This document shows, in pieces, positions 26,157 through 34,381 of a stretch of 64,000 bases of DNA. The position numbers were made by a program, and so were the translations under genes. The DNA comes from Streptomyces sp. NBC_00490. Its GTDB lineage: Bacteria > Actinomycetota > Actinomycetes > Streptomycetales > Streptomycetaceae. Numbering within the stretch: the stretch's first letter is position 1; every line of letters starts with the position of its first letter. A model generated the notes under the pieces. That model did no database searches, had not been told where the DNA came from, and was given only the letters and a program-made list of their open reading frames with translations. The DNA is taken from positions 8,308,001-8,372,000 of the forward strand of contig NZ_CP107869.1 in NCBI RefSeq assembly GCF_036013645.1, in the 5' to 3' direction.

Positions 26157-26318
26157 ATGGTGGTACTCGCTGTGCTCATCCCGCTCCTCATGCTCGGCAC
26201 GGTGCTGGCACTGGGCCGCTACGAGGAGCTGCTCCTGCCCACGGAGCGGGAGGAGGCGGTCGCGCTCGCGCCTACTTCTTCTCCCGGCCCGGCAGGAACT
26301 CCTGCACCTTCGCCTTGA
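26157..26318 (+). CDS. Small single-span membrane protein
   Basis: 53 aa. One membrane segment at the N-terminus (VVLAVLIPLLMLGTVLALG) is followed by an acidic patch (RYEELLLPTEREE) and a Ser/Pro-rich end. GGGAAGGG lies 9 bases upstream of the ATG. The last 47 bp overlap the 3' end of the convergent ThDP enzyme gene, so the C-terminus is constrained by that gene. No homologue is recognised. The hydrophobic segment and ribosome site support it as real. Confidence 0.5.
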   Translation: MVVLAVLIPLLMLGTVLALGRYEELLLPTEREEAVALAPTSSPGPAGTPAPSP

Positions 26319-28068
26319 ACCCCTGTTTGATCATCGAGCCGCGGTCCGCGTCGCCCTTCAGGATCGACGCGGCCGTCGCCTCCATCTGGTCCCAGGTGGC
26401 GTGCGGCGGGATCGGCGGCACGGCGGGGTCGGTGAGGAACTCGATCACCGCGGGCCCGTCGGCCTCGAGCCCGGCCCGCCAGGCCGCCTCCACGTCCTCG
26501 GGCTTCTCCACGCGGATGCCGGTCAGGCCCAGGGAACGGGCGAAGGCGGCGTACTGCACGTCCGGGAGCTCCTGCGAGGGCAGGAACGACGGGGCGCCCT
26601 CCATGGCGCGCATCTCCCAGGTGACCTGATTGAGATCGTGGTTGTTCCACACGGCCACCACCAGCCGCGGATCCTCCCACTGGTCGCGGTACTTGGCCGC
26701 CGTGATCAGTTCCGCCATGCCGTTCATCTGCATCGCGCCGTCCCCGACCAGCGCGATCGCCGGCCGGTCCGGGTGGGCGAACTTCGCGCCGATGGCGTAC
26801 GGCACCCCGCAGCCCATCGTCGCGAGCGTGCCGGACAGCGAGGACCGCATGCCGTCCCGCATCGTCAGGTGGCGCGCGTACCAGTTGGCCGCGGAACCGG
26901 AGTCGGAGCTGACGATCGCGTTCCCGGGCAGCAGCGGGTCCAGGACATGGGCCACGTACTCCGGGTTGATCGGGTCCGCCGACAGCTGCGCCCGCCGCTC
27001 CATGATGTCGCGCCAGTGCCGTACGTTGTCGCACACCGTGTCGTACCACTCGCGTCCGCCGCGCTCCGCGTTGAGCAGCGGGATCAACTTCTCCAGGGTC
27101 GCCTTGGCGTCGCCGACGAGATTCACCTCGTACGGATATCGCATCCCGACCATGTGCGGGTCGATGTCGATCTGCACCCCGCGCGCCTGGCCGAAGTCCG
27201 GCAGGAACTGCGTGTACGGGAAGGACGACCCGATGGTCAGCAGGGTGTCGCAGTCCCGCATCAGCTCGTACGACGGACGGGTGCCCAGCAGGCCGATCGA
27301 GCCGGTGACATACGGGAGTTCGTCGCTCAGCGCGTCCTTGCCGAGCAGCGCCTTCGCGACACCCGCGCCGAGCAGTTCGGCGACGCGCGCCACCTCGTCC
27401 CGCGCGCCCGAGGCGCCCTGACCGATCAGAATGCCCACCTTGTCACCGGAGTTGAGGATCTCGGCCGCCCGCAGCAGCGACTCCTCGGACGGCACGGCCG
27501 TCCAGGAACTGCGGTCCAGGCTGGACGGCACCATCTTGAACTCGTGGGTGGGGGCCGCGTATTCGAGCTCCTGGACATCGCCAGGGATGATGATCGCGGT
27601 GGGCGCGCGGCGCGCGTACGCGGTGCGGATCGCGCGGTCCAGGACGTTCGGCAGCTGCTCGGGGACCGTCACCGTCTCCACGAAGTCCGAGGCGACGTCC
27701 TTGAACAGGGTGTGCAGATCCACCTCCTGCTGGTACGAGCCGCCCATCGCGGTGCGGTGCGTCTGGCCGACGATCGCCAGCACCGGCACATGGTCCAGCT
27801 TGGCGTCGTACAGGCCGTTGAGGAGATGGATCGCGCCGGGTCCCGAGGTGGCCGCGCACACTCCGATGCGGCCGCTGAACTTGGCGTAGCCGACCGCCTC
27901 GAACGCCGACATCTCCTCGTGCCGCGACTGGATGAACCGCGGCCGGTTCTCAGCCCGGCCCCACGCGGCGAGCAGGCCGTTGATGCCGTCACCGGGATAA
28001 CCGAAGACATGGTCCACACCCCACTCGCGCAGCCGCTGCAGGACGTGGTCGGAGACCTTGGTGCTCAT
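26272..28068 (-). CDS. Pyruvate oxidase/dehydrogenase-like ThDP enzyme (PoxB type)
   Basis: 598 aa with the three-part ThDP layout. The Pyr domain starts with VFGYPGDGINGLLAAWG and holds the cofactor-activating Glu in RHEEMSAFEAVGYAKF; a central transhydrogenase-like domain runs ~190-330; the PP domain carries VGDGAMQMNGMAEL and VVAVWNNHDL. It resembles PoxB, which oxidises pyruvate to acetate and CO2 and passes electrons to quinone. Whether the C-terminal membrane-binding peptide of PoxB is present is uncertain; the tail here is basic. It is divergent from the sigma factor gene. Confidence 0.87.
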   Translation of the reverse strand: MSTKVSDHVLQRLREWGVDHVFGYPGDGINGLLAAWGRAENRPRFIQSRHEEMSAFEAVGYAKFSGRIGVCAATSGPGAIHLLNGLYDAKLDHVPVLAIVGQTHRTAMGGSYQQEVDLHTLFKDVASDFVETVTVPEQLPNVLDRAIRTAYARRAPTAIIIPGDVQELEYAAPTHEFKMVPSSLDRSSWTAVPSEESLLRAAEILNSGDKVGILIGQGASGARDEVARVAELLGAGVAKALLGKDALSDELPYVTGSIGLLGTRPSYELMRDCDTLLTIGSSFPYTQFLPDFGQARGVQIDIDPHMVGMRYPYEVNLVGDAKATLEKLIPLLNAERGGREWYDTVCDNVRHWRDIMERRAQLSADPINPEYVAHVLDPLLPGNAIVSSDSGSAANWYARHLTMRDGMRSSLSGTLATMGCGVPYAIGAKFAHPDRPAIALVGDGAMQMNGMAELITAAKYRDQWEDPRLVVAVWNNHDLNQVTWEMRAMEGAPSFLPSQELPDVQYAAFARSLGLTGIRVEKPEDVEAAWRAGLEADGPAVIEFLTDPAVPPIPPHATWDQMEATAASILKGDADRGSMIKQGFKAKVQEFLPGREKK

Positions 28069-28088
28069 GGACGGGACCTCCCGGACAT

Positions 28089-28105
28089 AGGGGCATACGG
28101 CCCCT
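28089..28105. repeat. Short inverted repeat upstream of the PoxB-like gene
   Basis: AGGGGC, 5 bases, GCCCCT. It lies 21-37 bases ahead of the PoxB-like start in the 236-bp divergent region shared with the sigma factor gene. It is a possible operator. No clear GGGTAY motif is seen for either gene there. Confidence 0.35.
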
Positions 28106-28304
28106 TACGAGTGACCGTGCGGGCTCCCGGAAAACCTGGGCCCGGGTTTGCGGTCCGGGGCCGGGGGCAGGCGCACCCACAGTGCTTCGGACAGGAGGCA
28201 CGTCCGTGGGAAAGGCTCCGAGGCCGCCCCGGCTGTGTCTGTCCGGCCGCGCTCCCACGGTGACCGTCCAACCCAGAGCACCAACTAGGGAGTTGCGACG
28301 CACC

Positions 28305-29099
28305 ATGTCCCCCCGAGTGAGCGCGAAGCACCACCCGCACGACGACGCCCCCGACACCGCGGAAGCCTTCCGCAGGCTCGCCGCACTGCCCCCGGGCCCC
28401 CAGCACGACACCCTGCGCGACCGGATCATCGAGGCCTGGCTGCCCATGGCCGACCGGCTCGCGGGCCGCTTCCGCAGCCGCGGCGAGAGCTTCGACGACC
28501 TGCGCCAGGTCGCGGCCCTCGGCCTGGTCAAGGCCGTCGACCGGTACGACCCCGAACGCGGCAATGCCTTCGAGAGCTACGCCGTGCCGACCATCACCGG
28601 CGAGATCAAGCGGCACTTCCGCGACCACATGTGGACACTGCACGTGCCCCGGCGGGTCCAGGAGCTGCGCAACCGCGTGCGCTTCGCCTCCCAGGACCTG
28701 TCGCAGACCATCCCCGGGCGGCGGCCCACCGTCGCGGAGATCGCCGCGCACGCGAACATGAGCGAGGAGGACGTCCTCGTGGGGCTCGAGGCGCTGGAGA
28801 GCTTCACCGCGCTGTCGCTGGACGCGGAACTGCCGGGGAGCGAGGACGGGTACTCGCTGAGCGACGCTCTCGGGTCGGCGGATCCGGCGCTGGACACGGT
28901 GGTGGACCGGGAGGCCGTGAAGCCCCGGCTCGCCGCGTTGCCGGAACGGGAGCGGGCGATCCTGTACATGCGGTTCTTCGGCGACATGACGCAGTCGCGG
29001 ATCGCCGAGCAGCTGGGGATCTCGCAGATGCATGTGTCGCGGCTGATCAGCCGGTGCTGCGGGCGGGTGCGGGAACAGGTGATGCGGGACGCCGCGTAG
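28305..29099 (+). CDS. SigB/SigF/SigG-family RNA polymerase sigma factor
   Basis: 264 aa from the ATG at 28305. It shows region 2 (FDDLRQVAALGLVKAVDRYDPERGNAFESYAVPT), region 3 (RRPTVAEIAAHANMSEEDV) and region 4 with a helix-turn-helix (MTQSRIAEQLGISQMHVSRL). Group 3 sigma factors of this type control osmotic, oxidative and sporulation genes in Streptomyces and usually recognise GNNT-N14-16-GGGTAY. No anti-sigma gene lies next to it. Several candidate promoters of this class occur in the window, but the sigma that reads them is unknown. An upstream in-frame extension exists but looks non-coding. Confidence 0.9.
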   Translation: MSPRVSAKHHPHDDAPDTAEAFRRLAALPPGPQHDTLRDRIIEAWLPMADRLAGRFRSRGESFDDLRQVAALGLVKAVDRYDPERGNAFESYAVPTITGEIKRHFRDHMWTLHVPRRVQELRNRVRFASQDLSQTIPGRRPTVAEIAAHANMSEEDVLVGLEALESFTALSLDAELPGSEDGYSLSDALGSADPALDTVVDREAVKPRLAALPERERAILYMRFFGDMTQSRIAEQLGISQMHVSRLISRCCGRVREQVMRDAA

Positions 29100-29236
29100 C
29101 GCGCGGGAGACGGGTCCGGCGTCACCCGCTTGGCCGTGCCCGTCCCGCTAATGGGGTCCGGCCGCGCGCGGGGCCGGGTCCGCCGGGCTGTGATGGCTGC
29201 GTGCCCTCGCAGCCGCAGGCCTAAGGAGCCCACCCC

Positions 29237-29863
29237 ATGCGCCGCACCGCCCGTGCCCTGTCCGTCGCCGTTCTGGCCGGAGTCGCCGTGGGCGTCGCCG
29301 TGCCGGTCGCCTTCGCGGACCCGGCCGCGGAGGTCGGCCCGAGTACCGTCCAGCCGGGCGCCAGCGTCACCGTGTCCGTCGCCTGCGACTCCACCGGCGG
29401 CACGGCACCGGCCACCCTCGAGGCCACCTCAGAGGCCTTCGACGAGGAGACCGTGCCGCTCCAGCTGGTCCCCGGTAACGACGCAGCGGCGTCCGGCCCC
29501 GCCTATCGCGGGACCGCCCGGATCGCCTCCGCCCAGGACCTGGGGACCGGCTCCGACGCGGCCGGCGAGGACTCCGCGTGGACCGTCGACGGCACCTGTC
29601 CGGCCGCGCCCGGCGGCCAGGGCAAACAGTGGAGCGCGACCCTGACGGTGGCCCACGGCGGCGAGAGCCACGCGTGCACCGAGCCGCGCACCGAGAGCTG
29701 CTCCGCCACCACCACGCCCGTCCAGCGCGGCGTACAGGCCGGTCAGGGCGGCGCCTTCACCGACTCCGTACCCGCCCTCGTCACCGGCGGCCTCCTGATC
29801 GCGGGCGCCCTCGGCGGGGCCGTGTACCGGGTGCGCCGCAAGGAGTCCCGCGCCGACGTCTGA
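29237..29863 (+). CDS. Secreted or membrane-anchored protein of unknown function
   Basis: 208 aa. A clear signal peptide (ALSVAVLAGVAVGVAVPVAFA, cleavage near residue 27) is followed by an Ig-like extracellular region with Cys residues and a C-terminal membrane segment (ALVTGGLLIAGALGGAVY) ending RVRRKES. The layout is that of a surface protein anchored by a C-terminal helix; there is no LPXTG-type sortase motif. AAGGAG precedes the ATG. It matches a Streptomyces hypothetical family and has no assigned role. Confidence 0.8.
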   Translation: MRRTARALSVAVLAGVAVGVAVPVAFADPAAEVGPSTVQPGASVTVSVACDSTGGTAPATLEATSEAFDEETVPLQLVPGNDAAASGPAYRGTARIASAQDLGTGSDAAGEDSAWTVDGTCPAAPGGQGKQWSATLTVAHGGESHACTEPRTESCSATTTPVQRGVQAGQGGAFTDSVPALVTGGLLIAGALGGAVYRVRRKESRADV

Positions 29864-29904
29864 GCCGGGGAGTGTGACCGGCGCAACTCGAGCGGATTCC
29901 TATC

Positions 29905-29914
29905 GGCGTACGCC
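29905..29914. promoter_or_regulatory. Palindromic site GGCGTACGCC
   Basis: A perfect 10-bp palindrome 105 bases ahead of the aminotransferase-fold gene, next to a GGGTAC at 29920-29925 that lacks a matching -35. It may be an operator. Confidence 0.3.
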
Positions 29915-30018
29915 ACTCTGGGTACTCGGAGGCCGAGGCGCCGCCCCCGTCGTACGGAGGGAGAACCGGGGAGCACACCCGACGGCACCGTGACCCAGCA
30001 GCTCACCCGGAGGTACGG

Positions 30019-31266
30019 ATGCGGCGGACGGACCCCGAAGGCCACGGCCCCGTCCGATTCGGGCCGCCACTGCCCGCCGACGGCCTGCCGGTGCTCCCCG
30101 AACTGTCGGCCGTGCTCGCCGCCGCGGCGCCCTTCGCCGGGAGCGAACCCGTCGGCGGCGGCCCCGCCCTGCTGGAGGCCGCCTGCGCATACTGGGCCCG
30201 GCGTGGACTGTCCGCCGGGCCCGAGCGTGTGGTGGCGGCGCCCGGCGCCCCCTCGCTGCTGCTCGCCCTGACCGCAGCCCTCGGCGGGGACGTCCTGGTG
30301 CCCCGGCCCTGCGCGGCCTGGTGGGCGCCGTACGCGCGCCTGTTGGGAAGACCCGTGTTCCATGTGGGGACACCGGCGGAGTGCGGCGGGGTACCGGACC
30401 CGTACGCCCTGCTGGAGACCGTGCGCCGGGTCCGTGCCGAGGGCGGTGATCCCCGGCTGCTCGTGCTGTCCGTCGCCGACGACCCCACCGCCACCGTGGC
30501 CCCGCCCGAGGCGGTGCACGAGGCCGTGGAGGCCGCCGTCGGCGAGGGACTGCATGTGGTCAGCGACGAGACCTGGCGCGACACCGTGCACGCCCCGCAC
30601 GACACCGTGCTGATCGGACCCGCCGAGATGCTGCCCGAGCGGGTCACCGTCGTCACCGATCTCGCCGGTGCCCTGCTGCCGTCGGGCTGGCCCGCCGCCG
30701 TCGCCCGCTTCCCCGAGGGGGAGGTCGCCGACGACCTCCACGCGCGCGTGCTGGACGTGCTCACCGCCCTCGGCGCCCGCGTCGCCGCCCCCGTCGCCGC
30801 CGCGGCCGGGTACGCGCTCACAGAACCCGAACCGGTCACCGCGCGCGTGGCGGCCACCGTACGTCTGCACGCGCGCGTGGCCGCCGCCGCGCACGCCGCC
30901 GTCGTCGCGTCCGGCGCCCTGGCCCGGCCCCCGCGGGCCGGCCGGCATCTCTACGTCGACCTCGGCCCGTTGCGCACCGCGCTCGGCGCGCACGGAGTCG
31001 GCGACGCACAGGACCTGGAGGAGTTCCTCACGGCCCGGCTCGGCCTGCCCGCCCCGGGCGGCCATCGCTTCGGCGACGACCTGGGCGCCCTGCGCGTGCG
31101 GTTGTCGACCGGATCGCTGCTCGCCGGGACGGACACGGAACTCGAGGAATGCCTCAGTTCGCCCTCACCGGTGGAACTGCCGTACACACGACGCGCGTTG
31201 ATCACTTTGAAGTCGGTCTTCGACGACCTCCGCGATGACGCTCAGCGATGGGAGCCTCCTCGATGA
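30019..31266 (+). CDS. Aminotransferase fold-type I protein lacking the PLP lysine
   Basis: 415 aa. The fold-type I pattern is visible: a small domain, then VVAAPGAPSLLLALTAAL (cofactor-cradle helix), VVSDETWRDTVH where the Asp that contacts the pyridine ring is expected, and a C-terminal small domain. Where the Schiff-base lysine should be (SFSK-type motif) the protein reads VVTDLAGALLPSGWP. The whole chain has only one lysine, near residue 400. It therefore cannot form the usual internal aldimine. Its stop overlaps the ATG of the metallo-hydrolase gene by 4 bases. Confidence 0.78.
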   Translation: MRRTDPEGHGPVRFGPPLPADGLPVLPELSAVLAAAAPFAGSEPVGGGPALLEAACAYWARRGLSAGPERVVAAPGAPSLLLALTAALGGDVLVPRPCAAWWAPYARLLGRPVFHVGTPAECGGVPDPYALLETVRRVRAEGGDPRLLVLSVADDPTATVAPPEAVHEAVEAAVGEGLHVVSDETWRDTVHAPHDTVLIGPAEMLPERVTVVTDLAGALLPSGWPAAVARFPEGEVADDLHARVLDVLTALGARVAAPVAAAAGYALTEPEPVTARVAATVRLHARVAAAAHAAVVASGALARPPRAGRHLYVDLGPLRTALGAHGVGDAQDLEEFLTARLGLPAPGGHRFGDDLGALRVRLSTGSLLAGTDTELEECLSSPSPVELPYTRRALITLKSVFDDLRDDAQRWEPPR

Positions 31267-32321
31267 CGCAGCAGTCCGAGTCGACCAGCACGAGTACGAC
31301 CGTCCGGGACGCCGACGACCCGGCGGCCCTCTCATCCTTCGCGCCGCCCGTCCCGCCGCTCGCCGAACCCCGGCCGCTGGGCGAACACCGGGTGTGGCCG
31401 CGGACCTTCCACGACCGACTGACCGCCCCGCTGCCCGGCCTCAAGGCCATGGCCCGGTTCGCCCGCGAGGGCTCCCTCAGGCCCGACCGGGAGAGCCTCG
31501 CCGACATCCCTCGCCTGCCGTTCGAGCCCGGCCCGATGCCCCGCGTGGACGCCCGCACGGTCGCCGTCTCCTGGGCGGGGCACGCCAGTTGGGTGGTGCG
31601 GATCGGCGGGCTGACCATCCTCACCGACCCCGTCTGGTCCCGCCGCATCCTCGGCACCCCGGCCCGTATCACCCCGGTCGGCGTCGCCTGGAACGCGCTG
31701 CCCCCCGTCGACGCCGTCGTCATCAGCCACAACCACTACGACCATCTCGACGCCCCCACCCTGCGCCGGCTCCCGCGCGACACCCCGGTGTTCGTGCCCG
31801 CCGGACTCGGCACCTGGTTCCGCCGCCGCCGCTTCACCCGCATCACCGAGCTGGACTGGTGGGAGGCGGCCGAACTCGACGGCGTCCGCCTCGACTTCGT
31901 CCCCGCCCACCACTGGTCCAAGCGCAGCCTCACCGACACCTGCCGCAGTCTGTGGGGCGGCTGGGTCCTCACCGACCGGGACGGACAGCGCGTCTACTTC
32001 GCCGGCGACACCGGCTACGGCCACTGGTTCACCCGCATCGGCCGCCGCTACCCCGGCATCGACCTCGCCCTCCTGCCCATCGGCGCCTACAACCCCCGCT
32101 GGTGGCTCAGCGACGTCCACTGCGACCCGGAGGAAGCGGTCAGGGCGGCCCAGGACCTGGGCGCGCGCAGGATGGCACCGATGCACTGGGGCACGTTCGT
32201 CCTGTCGGCGGAACCGGTCCTGGAACCCCTGACGCGAGTACGGGAGGCCTGGGAGTTGGCAGGCCTGAACAGGGAGGACCTGTGGGACCTACCGGTAGGA
32301 GGATCCCAGGTACTCGATTAG
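31263..32321 (+). CDS. Metallo-beta-lactamase-fold hydrolase (NAPE-PLD/RomA-like)
   Basis: 352 aa from the ATG at 31263 (GGGAG upstream, coupled to the preceding stop); an ATG at 31248 is less likely. It has SHNHYDHLD, the HxHxDH di-metal motif, then AGDTGYG and a final MHWGTF. The N-terminal ~85 residues with a PRLPFEP segment match the RomA/NAPE-PLD-like branch, which cleaves phospholipids or other phosphodiesters; the substrate here is open. It forms a two-gene operon with the lysine-less aminotransferase-fold protein. Confidence 0.87.
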   Translation: MTQQSESTSTSTTVRDADDPAALSSFAPPVPPLAEPRPLGEHRVWPRTFHDRLTAPLPGLKAMARFAREGSLRPDRESLADIPRLPFEPGPMPRVDARTVAVSWAGHASWVVRIGGLTILTDPVWSRRILGTPARITPVGVAWNALPPVDAVVISHNHYDHLDAPTLRRLPRDTPVFVPAGLGTWFRRRRFTRITELDWWEAAELDGVRLDFVPAHHWSKRSLTDTCRSLWGGWVLTDRDGQRVYFAGDTGYGHWFTRIGRRYPGIDLALLPIGAYNPRWWLSDVHCDPEEAVRAAQDLGARRMAPMHWGTFVLSAEPVLEPLTRVREAWELAGLNREDLWDLPVGGSQVLD

Positions 32322-32345
32322 CAGGCGCTCAGGGGGACCAACCCA

Positions 32346-32410
32346 GGGGCGCGGGGCTGTGTCAATGAGCGGCTCCGCCGCGGGGCGCGATCAACCACAC
32401 ACGACCCGCA
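32346..32410 (+). repeat. Streptomyces intergenic GGGGCGCGGGG...ACCCGCA repeat
   Basis: Contains GGGGCGCGGGG at 32346-32356 and GGCGCGATCAACCAC...GACCCGCA ending at 32410, with an inner GCGGCTCCGCCGC hairpin. A related copy is at 53937-53977. It lies between two convergent genes and probably ends transcription for one or both. Confidence 0.55.
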
Positions 32411-32424
32411 CCCCGCGACGCACA

Positions 32425-33039
32425 TCAAGCGGCAGACCGAACCCGCCGCCACAGCCCGGGCGCCACACTGATGACCACGGTCAGTACCACCGCAGCCACC
32501 ACCCCTTCCCAAGGCTCCTTGAACAGCGACCCACCCAGAATGCCGATCAGCTGGTAAGTGACCGCCCAGGCAAGGCACGCCGGGAAGTTGCCGCGGACAA
32601 ACCTGCGCATCGGCCACTTCGCCATCAGACAGGCCAGCATCACGGGAAGCCGGCCGGCCGGCACGAGCCGGGACAACACCAACACCGCCACCCCGTGATC
32701 GGCCAGCTTCTCCTGCGCCTGCGCAAGCCGCTCCTCCGGCGCCCGCGACCGGATCGCCTCCAGCCACCGCGACCCGTTCTTCGACTTCATCCCCCGCCGC
32801 CCCAGCCAGTACAGCGTCGCGTCCCCGAGGAACGCGGCCAGCGACGCCGTCACGAACACCAGGGCCAGAGAGAAGGGCGCCGTCTGATGGAACGCCACCA
32901 CCGCCGCCGTACTCACCAGCGCCCCCGTCGGCACCACCGGCACCAACGCCCCGATCAGCACCAGCAGGAACAGCGACGGATACCCGAGCGCCTGCTGCGT
33001 CGCCCCCGGCGCCGTCGACGCGGCCGCCAGCCAGCTCAC
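32425..33039 (-). CDS. DedA family membrane protein
   Basis: 204 aa from the GTG at 33039, which overlaps the stop of the metallo-hydrolase upstream by 4 bases. It has the DedA (VTT) features: LVPVVPTGALVSTAA near residue 35, GDATLYWLGRRG near residue 75, and a SRLVPAGRLPVMLACLMA segment with the essential Arg/Pro near residue 125. Four to five membrane helices are expected. DedA proteins move phospholipids or undecaprenyl phosphate across the membrane. It is translationally coupled to the hydrolase. Confidence 0.82.
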   Translation of the reverse strand: MSWLAAASTAPGATQQALGYPSLFLLVLIGALVPVVPTGALVSTAAVVAFHQTAPFSLALVFVTASLAAFLGDATLYWLGRRGMKSKNGSRWLEAIRSRAPEERLAQAQEKLADHGVAVLVLSRLVPAGRLPVMLACLMAKWPMRRFVRGNFPACLAWAVTYQLIGILGGSLFKEPWEGVVAAVVLTVVISVAPGLWRRVRSAA

Positions 33040-33809
33040 CGGGCCACCTTGGGGCGCACACTCTGCCCGTGCTCCAGCAGATGCACCGCCACGCCCGGCG
33101 CACGCTCGGCCGCGAGCCGCACGAACTCCTCGCCGGGGGCGTGGAATTCGTGGGGGCGCACGGCGTCCATCCCGATCGGCCAGTACGTGCCGTAGTGCAC
33201 CGGCACCGCGCTCACCGGTTCGAGCCGGGCCAGCGCCTCGGCCGCCCGCCCCGCGTCCAGATGCCCTTCGCCCAGGTACGGTCCCCAGCCGCCGACCGGC
33301 AGCAGCGCCACGTCGACCGGCCCGACCTCCTTGGCCATCTCGTCGAACAGCCCGGTGTCCCCGGCGAAGTAGGTGCGCGCCTCGCCCTCGACGACGTAGC
33401 CGAGCGCGGGGGAGCGGTGCGGTCCCAGGGGCAGCCGTCGCCCGTCGTGCCGGGCCGGGACGGTCCGTACGACCACGTCCCCGATCACCGTCTCGTCCCC
33501 GGGCACCACCTCGTCGACCTGGAGATGGGCGAGGCGGCGCAGCCCCGGCACGGCCTGGGCGGCGCCCCGGGGGACGAGCAGGCGGGTGCCCGGCGCGAGC
33601 CGGGCCAGCGAGGGAACGTGCAGGTGGTCGGCGTGCAGATGGGAGACGAGCGCCACGTCCGCGCGCCAGGCGGCGGGCCCCGGCACCGCCCCGCGGCGGC
33701 GGCGCAGATGCGCGAGCCGGCGGGCGAACAGAGGATCGGTGAGCACGCGGACGTCCGAGTCCTCGACCGTGCAGGTGGCGTGACCCCACCAGGTGATCTC
33801 CACCGGCAC
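33036..33809 (-). CDS. Metallo-beta-lactamase-fold hydrolase (UlaG-like)
   Basis: 257 aa from a GTG at 33809 with AAGGAGG upstream. It has SHLHADHLH (HxHxDH), FAGDTGLFDEM and a C-terminal VPVHYGTYWP, the pattern of the beta-lactamase-like group around UlaG. It is related to, but clearly distinct from, the NAPE-PLD-like enzyme at 31.3-32.3 kb. It is the first gene of a pair with a DedA membrane protein; the pairing suggests a membrane-derived substrate, which is inference. Confidence 0.85.
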   Translation of the reverse strand: MPVEITWWGHATCTVEDSDVRVLTDPLFARRLAHLRRRRGAVPGPAAWRADVALVSHLHADHLHVPSLARLAPGTRLLVPRGAAQAVPGLRRLAHLQVDEVVPGDETVIGDVVVRTVPARHDGRRLPLGPHRSPALGYVVEGEARTYFAGDTGLFDEMAKEVGPVDVALLPVGGWGPYLGEGHLDAGRAAEALARLEPVSAVPVHYGTYWPIGMDAVRPHEFHAPGEEFVRLAAERAPGVAVHLLEHGQSVRPKVAR

Positions 33810-33892
33810 CTCTTTGCCTCCTTCGCGCGACTCCCCGAAGCCTACGGGCAGGAGTATGGTCGGCGGCGAAACCCGGAGGTGAGGGGGACGCC

Positions 33893-34294
33893 ATGGGACC
33901 GGTGCGGGTCACGGCGATCGCGAGTCTGACGCCGTTGGAGGAGCTGGAGGCGGATCCCTTCCTGGTGGACTCCCGCAGCCAGCACGCGATGTGCGCTCGC
34001 TGGGCGGCGGAGCGGGGCTACATCGTCAGCCGGGAACTCCTCGTGCGGGGTCTGCGCGCCGACCACTGCGTCCTGTGGGACGGCGTCCGTCCCGGCACCG
34101 ACCTGTTCGTCGCGCCCAGCCACCGGGTCCTGGAGAGCGCCCTGTCCTCCGTCGAGGAGTTCGCCGCCGAGTGCGCACGGCGCGGGGTGCGGGTGGAGAC
34201 CGTGGGGCGCGCCGAACCGTCGTACGACGCCCAGATGAAGGCCAGGATCCACCGCCGGCTGTCGATGCCGACCGCGGGCTACGACGGCCGCTGA
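33893..34294 (+). CDS. Uncharacterised protein with resolvase-like N-terminal fold
   Basis: 133 aa with no signal peptide. The pattern SQHAMCARWAAERGYIV, then LFVAPSHRVLESALSSVEEFAAECARRGVRVET, follows the spacing of the serine-resolvase catalytic domain (Q..C...A...G; D..V..S..R......V..F...C...GV). The conserved Tyr-x-Arg-x-Ser start is missing; the chain reads VTAIASLTPL there. There is no DNA-binding domain. I infer a degenerate resolvase-fold protein that does not recombine DNA. It could instead be an unrelated family with chance similarity. Confidence 0.55.
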   Translation: MGPVRVTAIASLTPLEELEADPFLVDSRSQHAMCARWAAERGYIVSRELLVRGLRADHCVLWDGVRPGTDLFVAPSHRVLESALSSVEEFAAECARRGVRVETVGRAEPSYDAQMKARIHRRLSMPTAGYDGR

Positions 34295-34381
34295 CACCTG
34301 CCCGGGGACGCCGGGGGCCTGCGCGCGTTGTGACTAGGGTGGGTGCAGGCCCGCGCCGACGACGGGCCCGGGACGTGAGGT

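Noticed and set aside
24112..28263. A 1383-codon open frame on the plus strand across the catalase and PoxB-like genes
   Set aside because: It is antisense to six well-supported genes, is Arg/Gly/His-rich and low in hydrophobic order, and has no family motifs. Long antisense frames are common at this GC content.
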